Assembly: GCA_012840135.1 (NCBI GenBank)
Contig: DUMA01000022.1
Location: forward strand, 124,001 to 188,000
Length of the DNA stretch: 64,000 bases
Source of the DNA: Thermoanaerobacterales bacterium
Lineage (GTDB): Bacteria; Bacillota; Thermosediminibacteria; Thermosediminibacterales; Tepidanaerobacteraceae
Direction of reading: 5' to 3'
The notes under the pieces are model-generated. The model did not search any database. It was not told the DNA's origin and was given only the letters and a program-made list of their open reading frames with translations. The translations under genes and the position numbers were made by a program. Below, piece by piece: positions 35,206 through 44,700 of the stretch (the first letter of the stretch is position 1; every line of letters begins with the position of its first letter).

Positions 35206-38200
35206 CTAAAAAAGGCACAATTGATTGGTTTCCTGAAGATTGGCGATGATACCATTCTGTTTTAAAATCTGGATTACATTTTTTGTTATTTTTGTCCTCT
35301 GGCGAAGATCCTCAATGGAAGTAAACCTTCCCTTTGCGCGTTCCTCGTCTATATTCTGGGCTGCAGCAAGTCCTAGACCCTGCAATGCAGTCAGAGGAGG
35401 TAAAATACCGCTCTCTGTTATTTTAAACCTTTTTACATCGGACTTATACAGATCAATTGGCACGAATTGTATTCCCCTCATGTACATTTCATTGGCCACT
35501 TCAAGAATGGTGAGCAGATTTTTTTCCTTGGCGCTCGCTTCTTTCTCTTTTTTTTCAATTTCCAAAATGGTTTCTCTGATCTTCTGGGGCCCCTGCAGGA
35601 TCAGTTCGGCATCGAAATCATCGGCTCTCACCGTAAAATATGTGGCATAAAAAGCTTCAGGATAATGCACCTTAAAATAAGCTATCCTGAAAGCCATGAT
35701 GACATAAGCTACAGCATGTGCTTTTGGAAAAAGATATTTTATTTTTTTACACGATTCTATAAACCACGGGGCCACACTCTTATTTCTTGTCAGAATTTCT
35801 TCAAACTCGGGTTTTAATCCTTTGCCCTTTCGTACATTCTCCATTATAGTAAAAGCAATTTTAGGTTCGATGCCATGATCCAGAAGATATATCATTATGT
35901 CGTCTCTTGTTGCTATAACATCCTTTAGTGTTGCAGTTTTGCTTTTTATCAAATCCTGGGCATTGTTAAGCCAAACATCGGTGCCGTGAGAAAGACCGCT
36001 GATTCTTACCAACTCAGCGAAGGTAGAAGGCCTTGTTTCCTCCAGCATCTGCCTTACAAACCTGGTCCCAAACTCCGGAACTCCGATGGTGCCCACGGTG
36101 GTACCTACGGATTCCGGTTCCAATTTCAGTGGTTTTAATGATGAAAATATTTCCATTGTGTCTTTGTCATCAAGGGGTATTTCCCTTGCGTTTATACCGG
36201 TTTCCTCTTCCAGCAGTTTTATTACGGTCGGATCGTCATGGCCGAGCAGATCAAGCTTCAACAGCCTGCTGCTGATGGAATGATAATCGAAATGGGTTGT
36301 AATGACTCCCGACTCCTTATCATCAGCCGGGTATTGGACCGGAGAAAATTCGTATATCTCCATATCTTGCGGAACTACCATCAAGCCTCCGGGGTGTTGA
36401 CCCGTGGTCCTTTTGACACCAGTAATACCCGAAGCCAGCCGCTCAATTTCCGATGCCGGAACTTTTATCTTCTTTTCTTCTAAATAAGATTTTACAAAAC
36501 CGAAAGCTGTTTTTTCCGCAATGGTGGATATGGTGCCAGCCCTGAAAACATGTCGTTTCCCAAATAATTCTTCGGTGAATTTATGGGCTCTGGCCTGGTA
36601 TTCTCCCGAAAAGTTGAGATCTATATCAGGAACTTTATCGCCCTCAAAGCCCATAAAAACTTCAAAGGGTATGTTGAAGCCTTCCTTTTTCATGGCATTG
36701 CCACACACAGGGCATGATTTATCAGGAAGATCCGGGCCTACAATACCTTCATTTTCTTCTATGAAAATGGCCTTTTTACATTTCGGGCATAAATAATGGG
36801 GAGGCAGCGGATTGACCTCGGTTATATCGCACATGGTAGCTACCAGTGATGAACCCACCGATCCCCTAGAACCAACCAGATAACCGTCTTCCAGGGATTT
36901 TTTAACAAGTTTATGGGCAATCAAATATATTACTGAATAACCATGATTTACAATGGAATCAAGTTCCCTCTCAATCCGTTTCTTCACTACATCAGGGAGC
37001 TTCTCTCCATAAAGTTCTTTAGCCCGTTTATAAGTCATATTTATTATTTCCTGTTCGGCTCCTTCAATTTTGGGAGGGTATAACTCGTCCGGTACCGGTT
37101 TAATGTCATCTTCAATCTCATCGGCTATTCTATTGGTATTTGTAACCACCACTTCAAAAGCAGCTTCTTTGCCCAGATACTCGCACTCCTTAAGCATATC
37201 CTCTGTAGTTTTTAGATAGAGGAAAGAATCTTTTTCGGCGTCTTCGTATCCCTGAGATTTTAACAGGATTTTTCTATATATTTCGTCCTCTGGATTCAAA
37301 AAGTGTACATCACCAGTAAGTACTACGGGTTTGTTAAATTCTTTTCCGAGTCTATAGATTTGAATGTTTAATCTTTCAAGGGTTTCCCTGCTGCTGACCA
37401 TTCCGTTATGTACCAAAAAAGCATTATTCTCCAAAGGTTGAATCTCAAGAAAATCATAAAACTCTACAATTCTTTTTATATGATCTGGGCTGGTAAAATG
37501 TAGTAAACTCTGGTACAGTTCCCCTGCCTGACACCCTGTTCCAAGAATAAGCCCTTCTCTTAATTCCTTCAATAAAGATTTCGGTATCCTGGGATGTCTG
37601 TAAAAATAATCCAGATGGGACCTGGATACAAGTTTATAAAGATTTTTTAAGCCAATCCTGTTTTTAACAAGAATTGTGGCATGATAAGAGTTTAAATGAA
37701 CAATGCCATTGTTGGAATTATAGATGCGATTTATATTGGAAATATTTTTTATCCCTGCCTTTTCAATGTGATTTAGCAATTCTTTAAGTATTAAAGCAGC
37801 GGTATTGGCATCGTCTACAGCTCTGTGATGATTTCCCATTTTTATATCCAGCTTTTTTGCCACCGTATCCAGGCGATGGTTTTTTAAATCTTTGTATATT
37901 ATTTGACAGAGTGACAATGTATCGAGGATCTTATTATCAAAAGAAAGTCCCAGCTTTTCGCAGTCTCTTCTAATGAAACCCGAATCAAACTGGGCATTAT
38001 GAGCTACAAAAATACCATCACCTAAAAAAGTGATAAAACTGGCCAAAACCTCTTTTAAAGGTGGAGCAGAACTTACCATTTCATTGGTTATACCTGTGAG
38101 ACTTATAATACTTGCAGGAAGCGGCTTTGAAGGTTTGACAAAGGATGCGAATCTATCGATAATGTCCCCATTTTTTAATTTTACAGCGCCTATTTCTATA

Positions 38201-39471
38201 ATTTCATCGCTTTCAAAGGAAAGACCGGTAGTTTCAATATCTACCACTACAAAAGTTGCATCAGATAGCTCACTATCCGGAGGGTTTTCCATTACAGGAA
38301 ACTCGTCGTCAAAGACATAGGCTTCAACACCGTAAATAGGTTTGATACCTGATCCGCGGGCATCTTCATAAATTTCCGGATAAGACTGTATTACCCCATG
38401 GTCGGTAAAAGCCACAGCCTTATGACCCCAGCTTTTTACTAGATTAATGACCTCTTTTGGAGAACAGATGGCATCCATAGCACTGTAACGAGTATGCAGG
38501 TGTAATTCTACCCTCTTTTCCGGATATGAATCCTGTCTTACAGGTTTTGAAGCCAGATTTATGTCATATGGCAACAATTCAAATTCCTGGGAATACTTAT
38601 TATTTTCTATTTTCCCCCTTGCCTTTACCCAGAGACCATTTTTTATTTTATCCTCTATTACTTTTTTTTCGCCCGATAAAAAAAGCTTTACTGGTATGGA
38701 GCCAGTATAGTCCGTCAGTGCAAATGTAATCAGTATATTCTTATTCTTTAACTCCCGCTTTTCGATTTTGAATATCTCTCCCTGCACCGTAATATCCTGG
38801 CTCTCCGTTAAAGCATCTTTTATGGGAACAGGATTCCCTGGTATTGTTTTTCCGAGTATAATTCCGGAGTCACAGTTGTAATCGGATTTTTCTGAATGGC
38901 CGCTGATGTTTTGACTCAGCAGAGTTTCGATTATTTCTCTATCTTCTTCATAAATGTCATATTCATCTTCTTCATCATTTTTTTGCGCAAATGAAACTTT
39001 CACCTTTATATTTTTGGATCTTAGAAATTTTTCTATGATAAGGTTACATCTTTTTCTTTCCAGAAATTCTATGCCACTTTTATCGACATAAATAATAAGG
39101 TGACCTTTTTGCACTACAAAGGAAGCGTTCAAAAGCCAGATCCGGGCAGAAGGTGCATGGGAAAAAACATGCTGTAAAGTACTCTGCCAGTTGTTTTTTA
39201 TAGCTTCTTCTGCATCAACATTTTTAAACATATTGTAATTGCCGGTTACATTTATATATTTGCATCCGGGTATTTTCTGATATAGAAGGCTTTTTATCCT
39301 GTCGGATAAAAAGCCTGGCATCTCACCTTCTGACTCAAAAGTAATTTCTAATTTTCGTTCTTTAAGATTTACCAATACTTGTTTCACTGAAATCTTTGAT
39401 ATTGTTTGAAGTTCATCTTCATTAAAATCAATTAAATCGTTCTTATCCAGTATTTTTTTGAGATTTATCAT
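35206..39471 (-). CDS. polC: DNA polymerase III alpha subunit, PolC type
   Basis: The protein has 1421 residues, full length for PolC. Order of domains: N-terminal region (~1-220), OB fold (~225-325), PHP (ELHLHTRYSAMDAI, FTDHGVIQ), an inserted DnaQ-type 3'-5' proofreading exonuclease (FVVVDIETTGLSFESDEI near ~400-570), then the palm with VGSRGSVGSSLVA and FEGDKVPDIDLNFSGE, a zinc finger (CPKCKKAI and CPVCG), and the helix-hairpin-helix C-terminus. It is the main replicative polymerase of low-GC Gram-positives. AGGG lies about 7 bases before the ATG. It follows the MgtC-like gene by 18 bases. Confidence 0.98.
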   Translation of the reverse strand: MINLKKILDKNDLIDFNEDELQTISKISVKQVLVNLKERKLEITFESEGEMPGFLSDRIKSLLYQKIPGCKYINVTGNYNMFKNVDAEEAIKNNWQSTLQHVFSHAPSARIWLLNASFVVQKGHLIIYVDKSGIEFLERKRCNLIIEKFLRSKNIKVKVSFAQKNDEEDEYDIYEEDREIIETLLSQNISGHSEKSDYNCDSGIILGKTIPGNPVPIKDALTESQDITVQGEIFKIEKRELKNKNILITFALTDYTGSIPVKLFLSGEKKVIEDKIKNGLWVKARGKIENNKYSQEFELLPYDINLASKPVRQDSYPEKRVELHLHTRYSAMDAICSPKEVINLVKSWGHKAVAFTDHGVIQSYPEIYEDARGSGIKPIYGVEAYVFDDEFPVMENPPDSELSDATFVVVDIETTGLSFESDEIIEIGAVKLKNGDIIDRFASFVKPSKPLPASIISLTGITNEMVSSAPPLKEVLASFITFLGDGIFVAHNAQFDSGFIRRDCEKLGLSFDNKILDTLSLCQIIYKDLKNHRLDTVAKKLDIKMGNHHRAVDDANTAALILKELLNHIEKAGIKNISNINRIYNSNNGIVHLNSYHATILVKNRIGLKNLYKLVSRSHLDYFYRHPRIPKSLLKELREGLILGTGCQAGELYQSLLHFTSPDHIKRIVEFYDFLEIQPLENNAFLVHNGMVSSRETLERLNIQIYRLGKEFNKPVVLTGDVHFLNPEDEIYRKILLKSQGYEDAEKDSFLYLKTTEDMLKECEYLGKEAAFEVVVTNTNRIADEIEDDIKPVPDELYPPKIEGAEQEIINMTYKRAKELYGEKLPDVVKKRIERELDSIVNHGYSVIYLIAHKLVKKSLEDGYLVGSRGSVGSSLVATMCDITEVNPLPPHYLCPKCKKAIFIEENEGIVGPDLPDKSCPVCGNAMKKEGFNIPFEVFMGFEGDKVPDIDLNFSGEYQARAHKFTEELFGKRHVFRAGTISTIAEKTAFGFVKSYLEEKKIKVPASEIERLASGITGVKRTTGQHPGGLMVVPQDMEIYEFSPVQYPADDKESGVITTHFDYHSISSRLLKLDLLGHDDPTVIKLLEEETGINAREIPLDDKDTMEIFSSLKPLKLEPESVGTTVGTIGVPEFGTRFVRQMLEETRPSTFAELVRISGLSHGTDVWLNNAQDLIKSKTATLKDVIATRDDIMIYLLDHGIEPKIAFTIMENVRKGKGLKPEFEEILTRNKSVAPWFIESCKKIKYLFPKAHAVAYVIMAFRIAYFKVHYPEAFYATYFTVRADDFDAELILQGPQKIRETILEIEKKEKEASAKEKNLLTILEVANEMYMRGIQFVPIDLYKSDVKRFKITESGILPPLTALQGLGLAAAQNIDEERAKGRFTSIEDLRQRTKITKNVIQILKQNGIIANLQETNQLCLF

Positions 39472-39489
39472 ATCGGTCCCTCATTAAGC

Positions 39490-40158
39490 TCAAGGTTCAT
39501 TCTCTATATCATAAATTCCATCTATTTTCAGTAGTCTGGAGATTATTTCATTTACTTTTAAACCCGATGGCACCCTCACCATAAGGGTAACTAGCAATTT
39601 ATTACCGTCCATACTCTCCATTTTTATGTTCCTGATATTTACATGAATTTCTCCAAGAGCGGACCCGATTTTGCCGATTTGACCGGGTTTATCATCAATA
39701 ATAATGGAAATGCGCTGTAAATACCTTGTTTGAATAATATAGTTTTCTATTCTTGAAAAAGAAATCAATGTTATAAAAGTCAATGCAGTAGCAAGTATTG
39801 CTGCCAGATAAAATCCACAACCTATAGCAAGACCAATCGATGCTACCGTCCATAAGCTGGCTGCTGTAGTCAAGCCTCTTACTGTAGCACCTTCTCTTAT
39901 AATGGTACCTGCACCTAAAAAACCTATGCCGCTCACAACCTGGGCTGCTATGCGTGCAGGATCAACAGAAGTTCGTGAATTAAATTGTTCAAAAATATAC
40001 AACGAGACCAGCATGGTTAAAGTAGACCCAACACAAACCAGTATATGGGTTCTGAAACCCGCAGGCCTGTTGACGCTTTCCCTTTCTATTCCAATAATGC
40101 CACCGAAAACAATAGACAGGAGGAGCCTTATAGCCAATTCCATCTGACTCAGAGGCAT
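39490..40158 (-). CDS. MgtC/SapB-family membrane protein
   Basis: The protein has 222 residues. Residues ~8-140 hold the four or five hydrophobic segments of the MgtC family with IGIERE, GFRTHILVCVGS, RIAAQVVSGIGFLGAG and TAASLWTVASIGLA; residues ~145-222 are a cytoplasmic ACT-like domain (RISIIIDDKPGQIGKIGSALG). MgtC proteins relate to magnesium homeostasis and ATP synthase control in pathogens, but the role in free-living Firmicutes is unclear. GAGGTG lies 7 bases before the ATG. Insertion between proS and polC is unusual for the backbone order. Confidence 0.9.
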   Translation of the reverse strand: MPLSQMELAIRLLLSIVFGGIIGIERESVNRPAGFRTHILVCVGSTLTMLVSLYIFEQFNSRTSVDPARIAAQVVSGIGFLGAGTIIREGATVRGLTTAASLWTVASIGLAIGCGFYLAAILATALTFITLISFSRIENYIIQTRYLQRISIIIDDKPGQIGKIGSALGEIHVNIRNIKMESMDGNKLLVTLMVRVPSGLKVNEIISRLLKIDGIYDIENEP

Positions 40159-40159
40159 T

Positions 40160-40804
40160 TCAGAACACCTCTAGCCTGAATTTTATAACGCAAAATATTA
40201 TATCCCAGTACATTTTTACCCGTGAAAGGAATCCTGCAATTAAGCCACGCTTTTCTTCTTTCATCACATGGGTTAAATTCTCCAGCTCCACTTCCCTGAC
40301 CTTTATATTCTCTTTCTCCGCCATTAAGGTTAGAGCTATTTCAAGGCCGTAATCCTTAACTGGATATTTTTCAAGTTTATCAAAGACATCTCTTTTTAAA
40401 GCTCTCTGGCCGGAAAGAAAAGGAGCTATCTTTTGGGCAAGATCGGTAACTCCCCTGCCATTTTTAAATATGCCGATGGTCATGTCTGCATTCCCGGAAC
40501 AAACTGGCCCCAAAAGTTTCCGAACGTGCAATTCCGTTAAACCGATCAGATCTGCATCCAGCATAAGTATAATATCGGCTCTGGTGTTTTTCACGCCTGT
40601 TAGCACTGCAATACTCTTGCCGCTGTTTTGAGGAAGGTCAATGACTCTTGCTTTGCAGTTTCTTGCAACCGCGGCAGTATTATCACTAGACCCGTCGTTG
40701 ACCACAATTACTTCATCAATAATTTGCATCGGCATCAAAACTTTTAATACATCACCGATAGTTTTACCCTCATTATAAGCCGGGATAATGGCGACCACCG
40801 ACAT
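40160..40804 (-). CDS. Family 2 glycosyltransferase
   Basis: The protein has 214 residues and a single GT-A domain. It shows VVAIIPAYNEGKTIGDVL, VVNDGSSDNT and ILMLDADLIGLTE (the DxD metal site is DAD), plus LSGQRALKR. The C-terminus has a short amphipathic/hydrophobic helix. Related proteins use nucleotide sugars and polyprenyl phosphate or lipid acceptors (dolichyl-phosphate mannosyltransferase type); the acceptor here cannot be read. The SD is weak (GGGG). It lies 15 bases after proS and overlaps nothing; one base separates it from the MgtC-like gene. Confidence 0.88.
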   Translation of the reverse strand: MSVVAIIPAYNEGKTIGDVLKVLMPMQIIDEVIVVNDGSSDNTAAVARNCKARVIDLPQNSGKSIAVLTGVKNTRADIILMLDADLIGLTELHVRKLLGPVCSGNADMTIGIFKNGRGVTDLAQKIAPFLSGQRALKRDVFDKLEKYPVKDYGLEIALTLMAEKENIKVREVELENLTHVMKEEKRGLIAGFLSRVKMYWDIIFCVIKFRLEVF

Positions 40805-40819
40805 AAACCCAACCCCATT

Positions 40820-42256
40820 CTAATAGGATTTCGCAAAATAAACAATTTTATTTGCTTCTTTTCCGCAGTATATGCATTTGCCAGGACCGTCATCCTGTTC
40901 AAAGGGTATACAACGCATGGTTGCCCCTGTCAGCTCTTTAATGCTCTTTTCGCATTCTCCATTTTCACACCAATGAGTTTTTATAAAGCCTCTTTTTTCT
41001 TCTATTACTTTCTTAAACTCTTCAAAATCCTCTACTTCCCTGATGTTTTCATCCATAAACTTTTTTGCCTGTCTGAACATGTTTACCTGAATTTCATTCA
41101 GCAGCAATTCCAATTTTGATTCTATTTCCGACTCATCGACACTTATTTTTTCACCAGTGTCCCTTCTTACAAGAATCACCTGATGTTTTTCTATATCTTT
41201 TGGTCCTATTTCAAGGCGCACCGGTACCCCTTTCATTTCCCATTCGTTAAACTTCCAACCCGGAGTATATTCATCCCTGTCATCCATTTCCACCCTGAAA
41301 GTCTGTTTTATCCTGGAATATATTTCCATGGCTTTGTTCAATACCGTTTCTTTCTTTTGACTTGATATCGGAACTATAATTATCTGGACAGGGGCTATCT
41401 TCGGCGGGAGCTTTAGTCCTCTGTCATCCCCATGAGTCATAATTATGGCACCAATCAAGCGGGTAGAAACACCCCAGGATGTCTGCCATACATTTTTTAA
41501 TTGACCGTCCTGATCCAGAAATTTTATGTCAAAAACCTTAGAAAAATGCTGACCCAGATTATGGGATGTGCCTGCTTGTAAAGCCTTACCGTCGCTCATC
41601 ATAGCTTCGATAGTATATGTTCTTAAAGCTCCGGCAAACTTTTCATTTTCGGACTTTCTTCCCTTTATAACCGGTAATGACAGGTCTGATTCTACAAAAT
41701 CACGGTAAACTTCCAGCATTTTTAATGTTTCCTCTTCAGCATCTTCTTCAGTTCTATGGGCGGTATGTCCTTCCTGCCATAAAAACTCAGCGGTCCTCAA
41801 AAAAGGCTTGGTACTTTTTTCCCAGCGCACTACATTGCACCACTGGTTAATGAGTACAGGCAAATCCCTCCATGATTTAATCCATTTAGAATACATGCTG
41901 CAAATTATAGTCTCTGATGTAGGCCTGACGGCAATGCGCTCGGCTAGCTCCTCCTGCCCCCCATGGGTAACCCATGCTACCTCCGGTGCAAACCCTTCCA
42001 CATGTTCGGCTTCTTTTTTTAGCAGTGACTCCGGAATAAAAAGTGGAAAATAAGCGTTTTTATGCCCCGTTGCTTTAAACCGCCCGTCCAGAAGCCTCTG
42101 CATATTTTCCCATACCGCATAACCATAAGGTCTTATTACCATACAACCTCTTACAGGAGAATAATCGGCAAGTTCCGCTTTTAATATGACATCTACATAC
42201 CACTGGGAGAAATCTTTAGATTTTGATGTTATCTCTTTTACAAACTCATTTTCCAT
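40820..42256 (-). CDS. proS: Prolyl-tRNA synthetase
   Basis: The protein has 478 residues, the archaeal/eukaryotic-like short type without the bacterial editing insertion. Class II motifs include GCMVIRPYG, FKATGHKNAYFPLFIPESLL and the RPTSETII block; TAHRTEEDAEEETLKML is typical of this subgroup. The C-terminus ends with a zinc-binding domain (CENGEC and CIYCG) and terminal Tyr. It charges tRNA-Pro. AAGGAG lies 7 bases before the ATG at 42256. Expression is controlled by a T-box riboswitch and a consensus sigma-A promoter between it and ispG. Confidence 0.97.
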   Translation of the reverse strand: MENEFVKEITSKSKDFSQWYVDVILKAELADYSPVRGCMVIRPYGYAVWENMQRLLDGRFKATGHKNAYFPLFIPESLLKKEAEHVEGFAPEVAWVTHGGQEELAERIAVRPTSETIICSMYSKWIKSWRDLPVLINQWCNVVRWEKSTKPFLRTAEFLWQEGHTAHRTEEDAEEETLKMLEVYRDFVESDLSLPVIKGRKSENEKFAGALRTYTIEAMMSDGKALQAGTSHNLGQHFSKVFDIKFLDQDGQLKNVWQTSWGVSTRLIGAIIMTHGDDRGLKLPPKIAPVQIIIVPISSQKKETVLNKAMEIYSRIKQTFRVEMDDRDEYTPGWKFNEWEMKGVPVRLEIGPKDIEKHQVILVRRDTGEKISVDESEIESKLELLLNEIQVNMFRQAKKFMDENIREVEDFEEFKKVIEEKRGFIKTHWCENGECEKSIKELTGATMRCIPFEQDDGPGKCIYCGKEANKIVYFAKSY

Positions 42257-42301
42257 AACATTTCTCCTTTCAAAAAGAAAATAATTTACATAGATAATAT
42301 C

Positions 42302-42331
42302 AAAAAAACCCTCGCATCGAAGGGGCGAAGG
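42302..42331 (-). terminator. Intrinsic terminator of the proS T-box
   Basis: The stem CCTTCGC/GCGAGGG (one G-T pair) is followed by seven T residues on the minus strand, directly after the T-box sequence. It is the regulated terminator of the riboswitch. Confidence 0.9.
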
Positions 42332-42536
42332 TTTATCGCGGTACCACCCTACTTGGTGAAATACTCTTAACACATAACGGGATAGCCGGCATTACTGCAG
42401 ATTCAGGAGTTGGGTTCAAAAGCCTTTGATGGCAGCCTTTTCAGCCCATGAGAACTGCTCTCTTTACATCAAAAATGCTTTTTACTATTCTCCATCATGA
42501 TCCATTAATATATATTTATTATTATATGAAGAATTT
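42302..42536 (-). promoter_or_regulatory. T-box riboswitch controlling proS
   Basis: The minus-strand leader contains a perfect T-box sequence AGGGTGGTACCGCG (42337-42350) followed by a terminator, and upstream a Stem I region with AGTA and GAGAG elements. In such leaders uncharged tRNA pairs with the T-box and the specifier codon, melting the terminator. A likely specifier region reads GAACCCAACTCC near 42416-42427, where either CCC or CCA would be a proline codon, fitting the downstream gene. The exact specifier register is not settled. Confidence 0.93.
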
Positions 42537-42542
42537 ACGCAT

Positions 42543-42571
42543 ATTTTACCAGAATTATTTTGCTTTGTCAA
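42543..42571 (-). promoter_or_regulatory. Sigma-A promoter of proS
   Basis: On the minus strand a consensus TTGACA (42566-42571), a 17-base spacer and TAAAAT (42543-42548). The spacer lies beside the ispG stop. Confidence 0.88.
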
Positions 42572-42579
42572 ATTTAACA

Positions 42580-43656
42580 TTAAATGATCATTTTTCGTAT
42601 TTCCTCCATCAGTTCTTCGACTGCTCTCTCTTCGGGGACAGATTTTATAATCTCGCCCTTTTTAAAAATTGCCACCTTATTCTTGCCACCGGCCAAGCCG
42701 ACATCCGCTTCTCTGGCCTCTCCCGGCCCGTTTACGGCACAGCCCATTACGGCAACTTTTAACGGTTTTCTTATATCTTTCAATCTTTTTTCAACTTCAC
42801 GCGCTATATTAATGAGATTGATTTCGCACCGCCCACAGGTGGGGCAGGAAATAAGATCGACTCCATCTTTTTTTAGTTTTAAACTTTTTAGAATTTCATA
42901 CCCAACTTTGACTTCATCCAAAGGGTCTCCGGTCAAGGAAACCCTTATAGTATCTCCTATTCCCAAATAAAGCAATATTCCAAGGCCTATCGATGATTTA
43001 ATGGTTCCGGAAAAGACGGTTCCAGCTTCGGTTATTCCAAGATGAAAAGGGTAAGCCACCTTGTCAGCCAGCAACCTGTAAGAATCCACCGTTGTCAGTA
43101 CATCGGAAGATTTAATTGAAATAACTATATCGAAAAAATTCATGTCTTCGAGGATTTCCACATGGCGCAGTGCACTTTCTACTAAAGCTTCGGGGGATGG
43201 TTTTCCATATTTTAAAAGCAAATCCTTTTCAAGAGAACCTGAATTTACGCCTATTCTTATTGGAATTTTTCTTTCGGAAGCAACATCTACGATCTTCTTT
43301 ATTCTGTCTTTTGACCCAATATTACCTGGATTAATTCTCAGACCATCGGCTCCTTGTTTTACAGATTCAATGGCCAATCTGTAATCAAAATGCACATCTG
43401 CTACAAGCGGAATGTGAATCTGCTTTTTAATTTCCGATATGGCCAACGCACTATCCATATCGGGTACCGCAACCCTTATGATTTCACAGCCTGCTTCTTC
43501 CAGGGCTAGAATTTGTTTTACTGTGGATTCTATATCGTATGTTTTGGTATTTGTCATGGACTGAACCGTTACAGGGGCGTCACCGCCCACGCCCACATCC
43601 CGCAGCATTACTTTTTTCGTCTTTCTCCTGGTAAAAAAAGTTGAATGATCCTGCAT
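42580..43656 (-). CDS. ispG: (E)-4-hydroxy-3-methylbut-2-enyl-diphosphate synthase
   Basis: The protein has about 358 residues. The N-terminal TIM barrel begins with VGGDAPVTVQSMTNTKT; the C-terminal domain has ISCPTCGRCEINLI and GCAVNGPGEA, supplying the cysteines and glutamate of the 4Fe-4S cluster. It is the penultimate step of the MEP isoprenoid pathway. The ATG at 43656 is chosen because GGGGG lies 8 bases before it; the ATG five codons upstream abuts the rseP stop and overlaps that SD. dxr, an earlier step of the same pathway, is missing from its usual place upstream. Confidence 0.96.
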   Translation of the reverse strand: MQDHSTFFTRRKTKKVMLRDVGVGGDAPVTVQSMTNTKTYDIESTVKQILALEEAGCEIIRVAVPDMDSALAISEIKKQIHIPLVADVHFDYRLAIESVKQGADGLRINPGNIGSKDRIKKIVDVASERKIPIRIGVNSGSLEKDLLLKYGKPSPEALVESALRHVEILEDMNFFDIVISIKSSDVLTTVDSYRLLADKVAYPFHLGITEAGTVFSGTIKSSIGLGILLYLGIGDTIRVSLTGDPLDEVKVGYEILKSLKLKKDGVDLISCPTCGRCEINLINIAREVEKRLKDIRKPLKVAVMGCAVNGPGEAREADVGLAGGKNKVAIFKKGEIIKSVPEERAVEELMEEIRKMII

Positions 43657-43671
43657 AAGTTTTTCCCCCAT

Positions 43672-44676
43672 TTAAAAAAATATAAAGCGCATAATATCCT
43701 TATAAGCGATTATTATCATGAGAATCATTAGCAGAGTAAAACCTATAAAATGAATAAACCCTTCTTTTTCCGGTTCTATGGGCTTTCCTCTAAAAAATTC
43801 AATTATTAGAAAGAATATCCTGCTTCCATCCAGGGCAGGTATGGGAAATAAATTAAACAGGCCAAGATTAATGCTGATAATAGCTGATAGGTACAGTAAA
43901 TTAAATATGCCTACTCTGGCAGCTTCACCCACCATATGCACAATACCTATAGGGCCTACCACATCAGCTCGGGTTTTCCCTTTAAATATTTGAAAAAGGC
44001 CTTCCATGATCATTTTAGAAATCCATATGGTCCTTTGAACTCCAGATTTGATGCTTTCGACCGCGGAATATTTCACCAAATGTGACTTAATTCCGATGAT
44101 TCCTCGTTGCGTGCTCTGTTCGATCTCTGTTTTTAAATTGAAATCCAGCATTTTGCCATCTCTCAACACAACAATGCTGATGTTTTGACCGGGCTTTTGA
44201 CTTATTAGATTCACCACTTCATCCCATGATGTTACTTTTTGACCATCTATAGAATAGACTATATCTCCATTCTTCATGCCAGCATTGTCGGCGGGCTCCC
44301 CTGGTATGACAGAAATCCTGGTTGTGGCTACACCTGCAAAGAAGCTGATTAAGGCAATGAGTATTACTGCAAGTACAAAATTCATGGCGGGGCCTGCAAA
44401 AATTACTCCAAGACGGCTTATTATGGGTTTATTGTTGAAGGCTCTGGGGTCTGCAGTCTTGGCGTCTTCCCCCTCCATTTTAACAAAACCTCCAAGGGGA
44501 AGCAATCTTATAGAATACTCCGTTTCGCCGGGTTTTATTTTAAATAACTGCGGTCCAAAACCAAGACTGAATTCTTTCACTTTTATATCAGCCACTTTTG
44601 CCAGGATAAAATGTCCAAACTCATGAAAAAAAATCAGCATTCCAAAGACTATCACAGATGCCAATAGAGTATACAA
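43672..44676 (-). CDS. rseP: Site-2 (RseP/RasP-type) membrane metalloprotease
   Basis: The protein has about 334 residues and typical RseP topology. HEFGH near residue 18 and NLFPIPALDGSRIFFL near ~275 are the zinc ligands; one PDZ domain lies between (~110-190, with PGEPADNAGMKNGDIVYSIDG). It performs intramembrane cleavage of anti-sigma factors, signal peptides and similar substrates. TTG at 44676 is chosen as start because AAGGTG lies 5 bases before it; a GTG three codons upstream is inside that SD. In Bacillus the gene follows dxr; here an AI-2E permease gene lies there. Confidence 0.95.
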   Translation of the reverse strand: MYTLLASVIVFGMLIFFHEFGHFILAKVADIKVKEFSLGFGPQLFKIKPGETEYSIRLLPLGGFVKMEGEDAKTADPRAFNNKPIISRLGVIFAGPAMNFVLAVILIALISFFAGVATTRISVIPGEPADNAGMKNGDIVYSIDGQKVTSWDEVVNLISQKPGQNISIVVLRDGKMLDFNLKTEIEQSTQRGIIGIKSHLVKYSAVESIKSGVQRTIWISKMIMEGLFQIFKGKTRADVVGPIGIVHMVGEAARVGIFNLLYLSAIISINLGLFNLFPIPALDGSRIFFLIIEFFRGKPIEPEKEGFIHFIGFTLLMILMIIIAYKDIMRFIFF

Positions 44677-44700
44677 ATCCTTCACCTTCCAAACACGTAT

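Noticed and set aside
42302-42536. Repeat or CRISPR-like structure before proS
   Set aside because: The short repeated pieces are stems of the T-box leader; no regular repeats with spacers exist.
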